From: Chaetoderma sp. LZ-2023a
Lineage: Eukaryota; Mollusca; Caudofoveata; Chaetodermatida; Chaetodermatidae
Assembly: GCA_034401795.1 (NCBI GenBank)
Contig: CM067359.1
Location: forward strand, 147,690,233-147,754,232
Direction of reading: 5' to 3'
DNA: 64,000 bases
Within the stretch, counting starts at the first letter, position 1; each line of letters starts with the position of its first letter. Shown piece after piece: positions 11,088 through 21,619 of this stretch. The position numbers and the translations under genes were made by a program. The notes beneath the pieces are model-generated. The model was not told the origin of the DNA, searched no databases, and saw only the letters and a list, made by a program, of their open reading frames with translations.

Positions 11088-11190
11088 GTTCTCAGGGGAG
11101 GGGGCTTCTCCCATGAAAATGTTTTGCGATCTAAGTGCTGTCAGATAGCATCTCCTGCACCTCTGGAGATGAATGTGGATGGTTACATGT
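11088..11190. repeat. Dispersed repeat D, diverged copy
   Basis: GGGGAGGGGGCTTCTCCC, then TGAAAATGTTTTGCGATCTA and AGCATCTCCTGCA, matching the order of repeat D at 6.5 and 7.0 kb. Confidence 0.5.
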
Positions 11191-11242
11191 AGTTGACTGT
11201 GGAATTATTCTTATCCATTTCTACCTCGCTATGCAGACATGT

Positions 11243-11475
11243 TGTTGAATATTTTGAAACTAATTTAACTGGGAGCTGCCGTTGCCTATGGCAACAACAC
11301 CTCCAATTAAATTAGCTTCAAATTATTCAACATAATTTTATTAAATTATAAATTCAACAAAAGGCATACAATGGAGGATTCCAGTTTATTCATCCATCAT
11401 ATGACGTCATAATAAAACACGTAACGTGTCTGATGACATCATAATCAATGGCGTCATGAATGACGCAGCTAAGTT
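11243..11475. mobile_element. Fold-back family A
   Basis: Hairpin 11243-11332 (GTTGAATATTTTGAAAC ... CAAATTATTCAAC, loop GCCGTTGCC/GGCAACAAC), followed by the right flank with CRE at 11402, ACACGTAACGTG and a TTCGTCACGAACGCATAA tail. The left flank is lost or replaced by repeat D. Confidence 0.75.
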
Positions 11476-11479
11476 CGTC

Positions 11480-11995
11480 ACGAACGCATAATTGGTGACG
11501 GACATTTTGGGAACACTGCACTATTATTTTATACTCTGGTTAGCGTATGCGTAAGAGTTATCTTCCTTTGGTAGCCGAGCGTACCAAATTTGGTGCACAC
11601 ACACTACCATGTTTTATGGTCATTCAGCCATAGAAATGTTAATATAGTACATTTCTATGCATTCGGCGCGGGTTTTTTCACTCATATCTTCGATGAATTG
11701 GAGCATGAATGATCGCCGCGATTGATATTCAAAGGATCGCGTGTGCGCCATGGTGTTTTAATTCCGTGTGTATTTGCAGTAATGTTCATTGCCGAACTTG
11801 AATGAAAGTGGCTGGAATCATACGCATCAACGGCATTTAGGGGGTGGGTGGGTGGTGAGGGTGGGTTGGGGTGGGCGTTGGGGCGTTACAAGCCCAGGGC
11901 AGTTTAAAAATCAATAGAATAGGGCAAGAACGACAACTCTGGGTGCGAGTCGCAATACGATAACTAGATTGTTACGAGGTTATCTCTCTTGGCTA
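11480..11995. other. Unassigned sequence
   Basis: No gene. A GGGTGGGTGGGTGGTGAGGG run lies at about 11840-11880. Confidence 0.4.
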
Positions 11996-11999
11996 ATGC

Positions 12000-12115
12000 G
12001 AACGCCTGGCACCATTTTGGGAGAGTGGGAGGGCGGGGTGATGCTGGGAGGCCGGGGGGGGGGCGGGGGGGGGGAGAGGTAGGAGATGTAGTGAATGAGC
12101 GAGCGATTGATTAGG

Positions 12116-12167
<52 letters not shown>

Positions 12168-12280
12168 GTGGGGGTGGGGGTGGGGGGGGCGTGAGAGTGG
12201 GAGGGGAGCGTGAGCTAGATAGAGAATGAGATGGATTGGAGGAGCTAGATTGGATGGAGGTGGAGGGTAGGGATGGAAAA

Positions 12281-12319
<39 letters not shown>

Positions 12320-12330
12320 TGGATTGAAAG
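12000..12330. repeat. Purine-strand tract: G runs and GA microsatellites
   Basis: Long G runs at about 12051-12074 are followed by (GA)n at 12119-12168, a GGGGGTGGGGGTGGGGGGGG stretch and a second (GA)n at 12284-12316. The plus strand is almost all purine, which favours triplex (H-DNA) and G-quadruplex structure. Frames through it are not genes. Confidence 0.93.
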
Positions 12331-12631
12331 TGGCTGGGAAATAGGGGAGGCAATTCGAGTGACACTTACTTATATGTTAGAGTTCTTTCCCTTATTATGG
12401 AATGGCCACGTAAACTGAATTAGTTTACGTTATTTGGGTTTATCTGGTCCCATTTCATCATGGGCGTGCGTACGTGCGTGCATACATTCCTTCGTGCGTC
12501 TGTTCGGGCGCTCACGTTCGCGCGGGCGGGTGGCCGTACAGGCTGGATAGCGAGCATGATGGCGGACGGGCAGGTGGGCGTGATCATTATCATCGTCATC
12601 ATTAGCATCTTCTTTGTCGTCTCATGGTTGA

Positions 12632-12632
12632 G

Positions 12633-12669
<37 letters not shown>
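12632..12669. repeat. ATC trinucleotide microsatellite
   Basis: About 12 ATC units in a row. It gives poly-Ser and poly-Asp frames on the two strands. Confidence 0.95.
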
Positions 12670-12931
12670 GCTAGCTCTTTTCTGCTCAATATTACAAAGC
12701 ATTCTCGTCTGTCTTACATTGACGATCTTTCCATTATACGCCAATCTATCTATCTGTCTGCCTCGCTATCAGAGCGAGTCTCAAATTGCAAATTATGATA
12801 ACAACACTAAATCTGGAATACGTGCGAGATTAGCATAAACTGGATTAATGTAGTTCAATGTACTCATAGCTTATTAAACCGTCTCATTGCTAATCCCGCA
12901 CCAACCCGCCTCTACGGTGCTCTTGGGGAAA

Positions 12932-13062
12932 GTTAATTTGCAGGCCAAGAGAAATCTATTTTTGAAAATTTACCACTGAAATGACTGGCTCGATAATCGA
13001 GCCAGTCATTTCAGTGGTAACATTTTCAAAAATAGTCTTCCCTTGGCCTGCAAATGGACATT
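12932..13062. mobile_element. Fold-back family B
   Basis: Near-perfect palindrome about the core GACTGGCTCGATAATCGAGC. Left arm CAGGCCAAGAGAAATC ... TTTGAAAATTTACCACTG; right arm CAGTGGTAACATTTTCAAA ... CTTGGCCTGCAAATGGAC. Tail TAAAGGG at about 13107 fits the family end. Confidence 0.9.
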
Positions 13063-13069
13063 CAATAAG

Positions 13070-14030
13070 TAAATATTTTAATTTTCTTCACCAAATTCAC
13101 CCGCTAAAGGGATACGGTGACCTCAGCGTAGTACGCAGATATGACGTACATATAAACAGATATATCATGTCATGAATCCGGGTAAATACAGCGTACGCTT
13201 GAACGAACATCTATAATGCTATTGACTTAGATGTAGGACGAGAGATGATATTGTTCAGCCTCTAAATAATCATTATTACTATAAAATGTACGGTAGCGAA
13301 ATGTGTGTCTTATATTGCGCAATTAACTAGATATATTAGTGTATACCTATATGCTAGCACAATTTAAAGGAGAAAGGAGAGATTGCAGACACTCACAATT
13401 CCCTTTGTTTCTCATTGTATATTTTTTCGGATTCTCTAGATTTTTAGGACTTTTCCAACGTTGTGAAATCCCACTGTACGGTCACAGGTATTATGTTATT
13501 ATCTGAGCCAACTGGGACCAGTAGTTTCCGAGATATCCATAAATCCAGCATCCGATCCGCTCCCGATCCGACCATTTATTGGGAAAATTTATTTCATGGT
13601 AAAATCTGTTGTTGTCTTAAAATATAAGCAAACTCGAACCATTAGTTCTTGAGATGACGCTCTGGACACACGCGCGTATATATGGCATGCATACCCTGAA
13701 TTTAGGGCTAAATGACATTTTTACAAAATGGCTAGTCCAATTCTATCTTTTCCCATTCTTCAATTATTCATCAATCCAATATATGTTGCTCTTACTACCG
13801 ATTCAATTAAAGGTGCAAGCAAATGAGAAATCGCACCCCCGGGATTTTATCGAAGCGAAAATGTCATCAAAAACTCGTCCTGTACTGGCGAAATCTTGAT
13901 AGATGTTCTCGCTTGCAATAAAATCCCCAATATCTACCATGTTGTATATTTGGATAGAAAATTGCCTCAGACATAATAAAATGCCCGCCTGACCAGTTAA
14001 ATCCCAATCCTTTAACCCTCATATCAACCA
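13070..14030. other. Unassigned AT-rich sequence
   Basis: No gene. One 81-codon frame (13654-13899) has no recognised domain. Confidence 0.4.
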
Positions 14031-14037
14031 ACCCCCG

Positions 14038-14290
14038 TTTCTACAGTGGTCATGAGAAATGTCAATTTGCAGACCAAGAGAAGACAATTTTTGAAAATTT
14101 CGCACTGGAATGACTGGCTCGTTAACCGAGCCAGTCATTCCAGTGGTAAATTTTCAAAAATTGTCTTCTCTTGGTCTGCAAATTGACATTTCTCAGGACC
14201 ACTGTAGAAATACTCGTTAACCGAGCCAGTCATTCCAGTGCGAAATTTTCAAAAATAGTATCTCAGCAGGTCAGCAAATTGATATTTCTT
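14038..14290. mobile_element. Fold-back family B with an extra third arm
   Basis: A 173-bp palindrome at 14038-14210 has outer ends TTTCTACAGTGG/CCACTGTAGAAA. It is followed directly by another right arm (14211-14290: CGTTAACCGAGCCAGTC ... AAATTTTCAAAAATAG), so the right half is present twice. A GGGTTAA end lies at about 14340. Confidence 0.88.
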
Positions 14291-14414
14291 TGAAAAAAAT
14301 TATATATATTAAATTTTGTTGAACAAATTCAAGGCTTCAAGGGTTAATATGCGTGTAAAACGTAAGTAAGATCGCTTAATCAATTAACTCTCAAGGAGGG
14401 GAAAATGGCTTTTT

Positions 14415-14572
14415 GTAGTGGTCTTGAGAATTGTCCATTTGCAGACTGAGAAGACTATTTTTGAAAATTTACCACCGGAATGACTCCGGTAGCTCGATAA
14501 CTGAGCCAGTCATTTCAGTAGTTAATTAAAAAAAATAACCATGTCTTGGTCTACAACTGGATATTCTCTATG
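14415..14572. mobile_element. Fold-back family B, diverged
   Basis: Left arm TTTGCAGACTGAGAAGAC, core AATGACTCCGGTAGCTCGAT with an insertion, then GAGCCAGTCATTTCAGTAG and a right arm whose AAAATTTTC has become AATTAAAAAAA. Confidence 0.8.
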
Positions 14573-14574
14573 AG

Positions 14575-15085
14575 AAAAATAAAATATTCTTGAATGAATT
14601 TGAAGGTAAAAGGCATATTCCTTGATATTCTGTCCCTCTAGCGATGTAGCTATATGTAAAATCAAAGTCGATAGAATCTCGATAGCTGCGGGTTCCGGAA
14701 TTTTTCCGATTTCCCTGATCTTTTTTGATTTTCCAGATTTTTTTGGATCACACCCAAACCCAAAGTTGTGGAATCCTACTGCATGGTCACACCATTTCCT
14801 GTTATAAAATTTGAGCCAAATCGACCCATATTTTTCGAGATATTCACACATCCAGAACATGATCCAATCCGGATCCGAGATAATTTATCCGTATTACTGC
14901 CTTAAGTCTGGAAATCATCTGGCAACACTAGTTCATTCGTTGTGTTGAAACTTGAGCGAAGTTGTTATATATACAGCCTGGAACCTAGGAGTTTTGTGAC
15001 TGACTGACTAACTAACTAACTAACAGACTAAGTAAGAGACATGGCGGTTTATAGAGCCGCTACCCGCAGCTAAAAACCCGATAAC
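14575..15085. other. Unassigned sequence
   Basis: No gene; short overlapping frames on both strands only. A (GACT/AACT)n stretch lies at 15000-15030. Confidence 0.4.
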
Positions 15086-15090
15086 TAACA

Positions 15091-15260
15091 TTGCAATATT
15101 TTGAAGCTAATTTGACTGGGAGATATTACTGCCTAAAGCAGCAACGTATTCCAGTCACCTTATTTTCAAAATATTCAACAGCTTTCCTGTATAGTTGTCT
15201 GGAAATTGTGACACTGGAATTTCAAGGGTTATTTATCAGTGAGATGGATGCAACTATTAG
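15091..15260. mobile_element. Fold-back family A
   Basis: Hairpin 15091-15181 (TTGCAATATTTTGAAGC ... TTTCAAAATATTCAACAG), then CTTTCCTGTATAGTTGTCTG, the flank shared by other copies. Confidence 0.75.
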
Positions 15261-15599
15261 TATTAGCCGAGTAACCCTTGTACACACAGTGCAGCACAAT
15301 CATTATATCTTGCCGAAGAGACGGATCATTGAAATACCGAAACACCTATAAGATTTAAAGGATAACTAACCTCATCTCATAATATCGATACAGAGGATCT
15401 AATAGGCCACTGATAAACTATGCATGGAATTCTACGCTTTTATCATCTCGTCAAAGAACTATCTTCAGGTTTTAGTAACCAAATGTTGCTACATTTCTAC
15501 AGCTTATGATGGCTGTCATGATTTACTTTTCAACCAATCAGAAAAAACCTTGCGCGTCTAATCCGGTATACGCGCTCAGTCATAGAGGTGCCAACTATA

Positions 15600-15745
15600 G
15601 CTTGACAATGTGGTATAAAAGCAACCATACAGGTAAGCTGTTGAATATTTTGAGACTAATTTGACTGGATGTTGTTGCTGCCATTGGCAGCAACAACTTC
15701 CAGTCAAATTAGTTTCAAAATATTCAACAAGATGATTATTACATA
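15600..15745. mobile_element. Fold-back family A, intact hairpin
   Basis: 15639-15729 is one of the best-preserved hairpins: TGTTGAATATTTTGAGAC ... TTTCAAAATATTCAACA, loop GTTGCTGCC/GGCAGCAAC. The surrounding family flanks are mostly lost. Confidence 0.85.
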
Positions 15746-15749
15746 ATAA

Positions 15750-16255
15750 AGAATGTAATGCATTGGCACTTACATGACATCACACACTATCGCTTGAGGA
15801 GACAAAATGATGGCCATCACTGTTCATCATTTACGCGATATTACGAAGCAGATAATTGCGATACAGATAAGAAAATCTGACAGGATATGAATGATATGGA
15901 ATCTATAAACCATAATCTATCGGTGCAATACAACATTTGAGATGAGATTAGCATCCCTTTAATTATGTATATAACATATGTAACTGCCATTATATGTATA
16001 TTTCATGTTTATATGTTTCGCACACTTTTAAAAAAGTTACTGAATAATCTGAAAAATTTAAAATTGGCACTAATGTCCAGATTTGGCGAAAGTGAGAGGC
16101 AGAGTTAGAATGACCACTGTTTGCATTTTCAGATTTTAGCGTCTATTTCTGAACACCAATTTAAACAATATATAAATAATCAAAAATTGCAATTCAATAA
16201 GTATCATGTTTAAACCGTTAACCCTCGAATTTGTTCAAGAAAATTTAAATTTTCT
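15750..16255. other. Unassigned sequence
   Basis: No gene or repeat family recognised. Confidence 0.4.
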
Positions 16256-16401
16256 TATGGAAAATGTCCAATTGTAGACCAAGAGAAGACTATTTATTGA
16301 AAATTTACCACTGAACTGACTGGCTCGGTTATCGAGCCAGTCATTCCTGTGGTAAAAATGTCAAAAATAGTCTTCTCTTGGTCTGCAATTGCCCATTTCT
16401 C
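16213..16401. mobile_element. Fold-back family B
   Basis: Left end GTTAACCCTCGAATTTG at about 16218, arms TGTAGACCAAGAGAAGAC and GTCTTCTCTTGGTCTGCA, core GGCTCGGTTATCGAGCC. Confidence 0.9.
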
Positions 16402-16941
16402 GAACCCACTGCAGAAGTCGCTTTTGGCTGATATGAGTGTTAAACGATTAAGATCGCGATTAATAGCGCCTATGGCAGCACTAGTTTCAATTACAATTAT
16501 TTGAAAAAAATACTCAACAGCTTTCAGGCATGATTTTCTTGAAATTGTGATTTTTGCAACTTCATTCTTACCTCAATTTGGAATTGAAAATTGTCACATC
16601 CATCCTGTGTCAGGTCAAAGGAACTCGCATCGTTCCCCATATCGTCCTATGTCCACGTAAAACGGCTGTTCAGAAAGGTTTACTGCGCGTGTCTGAGTTC
16701 AATCTCCTTAATATGTTCGTGTATTTATGCTTTTATTGTGATAAACTTTTCTCCTAAATCATCAGATAATCAGTGTATTTATAATACCGCGGTCAATGAA
16801 GCGATCCACTTATATAGGTAGGCCACGCCCATTTCAAGCTAACATCACCATGACATCTTACGCGTCATGGAATCGGTGTATATACTTTGCCCCCTGAATT
16901 GGCAGACTCCTGATCTCAAGGTAAACCATATCTAGGTAAGC

Positions 16942-17170
16942 TTTTGAATACTTTAAACCTAATTTGACTTGGAGATCGTATTACAAATGACTGCAAATTC
17001 GTTTCACAATATTCAACAGAATATTAAGTAAAATCCAAATTCACCAAAGACGTACAATTCATATACACGCGTAATAACCGTTCGAGTTTCGCGACGGAGC
17101 TATACGTAATTTTAAATATGATGCCATCTAACTAGTGACGTAATTGATTATGACGTCATATACTTGAGTA
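16942..17170. mobile_element. Fold-back family A, degenerate
   Basis: TTTTGAATACTTTAAACC and TTCACAATATTCAACAG mark the arms with a shortened loop. Right flank contains GATTATGACGTCATATAC with a CRE at 17151. Confidence 0.65.
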
Positions 17171-17410
17171 ACAGATCGCATCACTCAACTAAGCACCGCG
17201 ACCAGTAATCTCTAGACTGTTCAATCTAATTTAAGAATTCGGGAGATATAACGTTCGAATTGCCCCCCAAGAAGCTTAAGGCTCCTACTGAGTAGCTGTA
17301 CGTAATTAGCCTATATAGGTTATGAATATGTTTATATACGGTGGGATGAACCAGTCGCCCGGGATACACGCACACAACGCATCGTGTTAACCATCTAACA
17401 CTCAAATCGG

Positions 17411-17590
17411 CCAGAAAACATCTTCAGCTTCTTTGAAATTTTACGACTGGAATGACTGGCTCGATAACCGAGCCAGTCATTCAAATAGGGAATTAAAAAA
17501 AATAGTCTTCTCTTGGTCAGCAAATCGACATTTTCTTTGGGAAAATTGAAATTTTCCTGAACAAATTTAAGGCTTAAAAGGTTAACGCAT
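17411..17590. mobile_element. Fold-back family B
   Basis: GACTGGCTCGATAACCGAGC core, right arm ATAGTCTTCTCTTGGTCAGC, right end AAAAGGTTAACG. The left arm is diverged (ACATCTTCAGCTTC). Confidence 0.85.
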
Positions 17591-17639
17591 TGCCGTCCAT
17601 TCACTTAAAATTGAATTTACTCCTAGTTACGACGCGCAA

Positions 17640-17795
17640 TGGATGAATCCGATCTGTCGATCAAGTATATGACGTCACAACCAATTACGTCACATGTATG
17701 GTGACGTCACACTCAAAAATTTACATAGAATACCCTTGCAAATGGGATTCTGGGAATGCAGGGTTCAAATTAGTTAAATCGATTCCGACAAACCC
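17640..17795. mobile_element. Fold-back family A, flank remnant
   Basis: GATGAATCCGATC, then CRE sites at 17670 and 17702 separated by AATTACGTCACATG, and GGGATTCTGGGAATGCAGGG. The hairpin itself is missing. Confidence 0.55.
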
Positions 17796-18099
17796 ACAGC
17801 TATTGCTGAGCGTAGCTATAGATGGCTAGCAATGGATCCACCTATTAATATGTTAGTCCATCGGTTAATCCGTATGTTGGTCGGTTTGTCAAAATACTCC
17901 CGCTGTCGCAATTATAGCGCGTCGAACTTGTTACCTGATCGAAACGGCACACTCGCTTAATATTTCGAAACTAATGTGCTTAAATTGAGTCTATTTTCTC
18001 AATACATTTGGAAGTATTTTAACTAATGCGCATTTATTTATTAGTTAATTTGTTGACCCATCCCAATAAACGTCATCACATTAATATCGTATCATAGAC

Positions 18100-18245
18100 A
18101 GATTTGATTTGCAGACCAATGGAACAGTATTTTTGAAACTTTATCACTAGAATGACTGGCTCGGTTATCGAGCCAATAATTCCGGCAAATTTTCAAAAAT
18201 ACTCTTCTCTTGATCTGCAAATCACCATTTCCAAAGACCACTGCA
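18100..18245. mobile_element. Fold-back family B
   Basis: Arms GATTTGCAGACCAATGGAAC and TCTCTTGATCTGCAAATC, core AATGACTGGCTCGGTTATCG with a small deletion in the right inner arm. Confidence 0.85.
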
Positions 18246-18580
18246 GAAGCCGTTTTTTGGCCGTTTTGATTGTTAAGCGTTAATCTATCACCAAGCTCAC
18301 GTTTGTATATTATTTTACATATACTTAGACATGTTCTGTGGACTTTACCTGTTCTATGACAATTAAAACACGCGCACGTTTGGTTGTTTATCATTAACTA
18401 AGTAAATATAAGCAATTCGGTGAAGGTCGCGCAATCGCATACGCGAAGCTATTATTTATTATCACACATGGGTCAATTATATTTTTAATATTTAGGTAAA
18501 TTCTTGGTAATCGTTCGCGAGATCTGTTTTCTGCAATAGTATAAAGCGGTCATCGTCATTTGAGCAGTAGCGTAGCAAGA

Positions 18581-18674
18581 GTGGGGTGTGGGGTGTGTGG
18601 AGTGGGGGGGGATGCGTGGGTGTTGGGTGGGTGTGTGGCGGGGGGGGGGGGGGTTAGGATGGGGGGGGGGGGTG
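18581..18674. repeat. G-rich tract
   Basis: GTGGGGTGTGGGGTGTGTGG followed by G runs of 8, 13 and 12; potential G-quadruplex on the plus strand. Confidence 0.9.
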
Positions 18675-18963
18675 CAGGAGGTTTGCTCGCTACCCCTGAG
18701 CTAATCTTCCCACATGTGGCGCCTAAATCATGTTCGTAACACGTACAAGTTTCTGGACGTGCCACTCCCAAGCCACCTTTAACAAATTCATATACACTGA
18801 CAAATTTGAACTATTTGAATTTACAACGTTGTTATATAATGTCTTCTAGTCATGCTTGGTCATCGCTATGTTGAGACTTTTTGTTTTGATTACGCTACAT
18901 CAAGACAAAGAATAGTAGAATATATTCATATTAAAGCACTGATGATAACAATAAGCTTGGTAT

Positions 18964-18964
18964 G

Positions 18965-19048
<84 letters not shown>

Positions 19049-19091
19049 GCTACTGCTACTGCTACTACTACCACTACCACTACCACTACCA

Positions 19092-19140
<49 letters not shown>

Positions 19141-19141
19141 A

Positions 19142-19197
<56 letters not shown>

Positions 19198-19198
19198 A

Positions 19199-19263
<65 letters not shown>

Positions 19264-19264
19264 A

Positions 19265-19316
<52 letters not shown>

Positions 19317-19351
19317 TACTACTACTACTACTAATAATAATAATAATAATA
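18964..19351. repeat. Long ACT microsatellite passing into AAT
   Basis: About 120 ACT units with scattered changes (a TGCTACTGCTAC block, CCACTA blocks and three ACAACT interruptions about 57-66 bp apart), then AAT units from 19332. The regular interruptions suggest growth by block duplication. It translates as poly-Thr and is not a gene. Confidence 0.97.
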
Positions 19352-20155
19352 TTAATATCTTTTAATGGTAAATCTCACTCAGACCTGTAAAAATTAACTA
19401 TTATTTTGTAATCCTCATATGTCACATTGTGACCTGGGAGTACTTCAATAAACTTGAAAACTACACGCTACTTTCTCGGTAGAATAAAATAATTGGCGAC
19501 GCTCGGATGCTATTTTCTCTTTATTCAAGAAATTTGAGCATATTCCGACGCCTAATTGGTATGTTGGGTGGCGCCTTTTTAGTTCTCGCTCAAGTGGAGT
19601 GGCGCCTTTTTAGACCTCGCTGCCCCTGACGTGAAAACCTGGCTACGTCACTGCATTTGAGCCGAAATGATGGTGAATATATGCCCATGTATAAGGCATA
19701 GAGTTATTGTCCGCAATCGTTTGTCTACACACGTTGTTTGCAATAACGCCAGGCACGGTGTATTAACCCTCAGCATCATCATTTTTACGAGGCATAAGCC
19801 CGTGGCTTGTTATTGCATCTGGAGTTGTGTTGGTATTGTATTACTAGTGCTTATACTTTGTTTAGTTACAATTGTTTAATTGTTTGGTTGTCATTATTCA
19901 TTGACATTAATCAGGACCCTGGTTGAGTTTGGGAGGTGCTGTGGGGGTAGATGGGTTATCCCCGCGTCAGCTGCGGTGTGCCACCTACGCTCATGGTTAC
20001 ACCCTTCTGCGCCTAGCATTTGAGTATATTTCTAGATTGTCTTATTATTATATATCTATTAGTATTATATGATCGTATATTATGTCATTTAGGTGCACAT
20101 CTAGTTTTGATTTAAACACGCCGAGCGGATATAACACTTGATATTTTACTGTCTC
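19352..20155. other. Unassigned sequence
   Basis: No gene. GTGGCGCCTTTTTAG occurs twice (about 19568 and 19600), each followed by CTCGCT, before CTGGCTACGTCACTGCA, which resembles the edge of a dispersed repeat. Confidence 0.4.
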
Positions 20156-20159
20156 AATT

Positions 20160-20545
20160 TGAAGCCAATTCATGAATCCATTTCCTCAGTCAAATCATTT
20201 GACGTCATAATCAACTACTCGACGTGTATCCTGACGTCATAATCATGACATCATGAACGATTCGATTAAGCCCGTCTTTAACGCTTAAGAGTCCGTTGTA
20301 CGATTTGTATGTTTTTGTTATTTAATAAATATGCTGTTGAATATTTTGAAACTAATTTAACTGGGCGTTGTTGTTGCCATAGGAACCCAGCCAAATTAGT
20401 TTCAAAATATTCAACAGCTTACCTGTATAGTTTTCTGGAAATAGATAGTCTGGGAGTTCAGAGATCGATCGATCACAACACGAGCGAGGTGTGGGTGGAG
20501 CTTAGCTAGGGATGGGCGTGGCATTGCTAAAATGGAAAGATTCAT
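20160..20545. mobile_element. Fold-back family A, nearly full length
   Basis: Left flank with CRE sites at 20200 and 20232, hairpin 20334-20417 with a shortened loop, right flank GATCGATCGATCACAAC, GAGGTGTGGGTGGAGC and the end AATGGAAAGATTCATTATA. Confidence 0.85.
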
Positions 20546-20815
20546 TATACACTGTTGGTGGGTTCTAGTGTGAGGGTGTGGCTGGGAGGGTGGCTGGATT
20601 TGTTGGTGCATGGGTGTGATAGTGCGTGCGCGCGCGTGCGCCTGTCCGTCTGTCTGCAGAAATTCAGCGGGCAGAAATCCAAATACAAACATGAATGAGG
20701 TGACCCACTAAAAGTACATAGGGTAATCAACGGGTACTAGCTCTCTCTAACCCGCGCTCACTAAAATCGACACATTCCTTATGATGTAGCTAAATAGGAA
20801 ACGCTTTGTTGAATA

Positions 20816-20895
20816 TTTTGACACACTTTTAGTGGGAGCTGTTGTTGCTTACGGCAGCAACAGCTTCCAGTCACATTAGTTTCAAACTATTCAAT
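20816..20895. mobile_element. Fold-back family A hairpin
   Basis: TTGTTGAATATTTTGACAC ... GTTTCAAACTATTCAA, loop GCTGTTGTTGC/GCAGCAACAGC. Confidence 0.8.
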
Positions 20896-20953
20896 ATGTT
20901 TCGTGTATGTTTTTTTAAATTATTGGGTTAAGAAATCCTCAATTGTCATTTGT

Positions 20954-21201
20954 CATGAGGTTCACGTGTGCAGCTATCACGCATCATGAGGTTCACGTGT
21001 GCAGCTATCACGCATCATGAGGTTCACGTGTGCAGCTATCACGCATCATGAGGTTCACGTGTGCAGCTATCACGCATCATGAGGTTCACGTGTGCAGCTA
21101 TCACGCATCATGAGGTTCACGTGTGCAGCTATCACGCATCATGAGGTTCACGTGTGCAGCTATCACGCATTATGAGGTTCACGTGTGCAGCTATCACGCA
21201 T
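20954..21201. repeat. 31-bp tandem array, 8 copies
   Basis: Exactly eight 31-bp units, identical except the first base of unit eight. Each carries GAGGTTCACGTGTGCAGC and therefore one E-box CACGTG (first at 20963-20968). There are no intervening unique spacers, so it is not CRISPR-like. Confidence 0.97.
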
Positions 21202-21239
21202 CAGTGCCTAGTCGGGATTACTGTTGTAGGATAACGTCT

Positions 21240-21610
21240 AACTGTTCTAAGAATGGATGAATCCGATCGGTCACTTATATGACGTCATAATCAATGACAT
21301 CACATGGACACTGACATCACAATGATAATTGACAGAAATACTCCACCACGAAGATGGAATAGTTCGTCAAATTTACGAATTGGATGTCATTGATGCGTTT
21401 ACTATTTAATGCATATTCTGTTGAAAAGCTGATCCTAATTTAACTGACGGCTGTTGCTGATAAAGGTACAACATCACACAGCCATATTAGTTTCAAACTA
21501 TTCAACAGATTACCTGTATAACAAACAACCTTCATAGTGGCATTCTGGGAATTCAGGCTACGATCGATCACAACAAGGGTAAAGCGTGGAAGGGGCTTAG
21601 ATAGAAATGG
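21240..21610. mobile_element. Fold-back family A
   Basis: Left flank with CRE at 21280, hairpin 21418-21508 (CTGTTGAAAAGCTGATCC ... TTTCAAACTATTCAACAG), right flank GGGAATTCAGGCTACGATCG and GAAATGGGCGGAGCATAGC. Confidence 0.8.
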
Positions 21611-21619
21611 GCGGAGCAT

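Noticed and set aside
12111..12418. Arg-Glu and Ser-Leu repeat frames.
   Set aside because: Translations of the GA microsatellites.
12420..12798. Overlapping plus and minus frames of 112 and 89 codons.
   Set aside because: Both depend on the ATC microsatellite for poly-Ser or poly-Asp and have no other support.
18962..19390. A 142-codon poly-Thr frame.
   Set aside because: It is the translation of the ACT microsatellite.
20954..21201. CRISPR array, because of regular 31-bp repeats.
   Set aside because: Units are directly joined without unique spacers, and the genome is eukaryotic. The same applies to the 68-bp array at 28596-29117.
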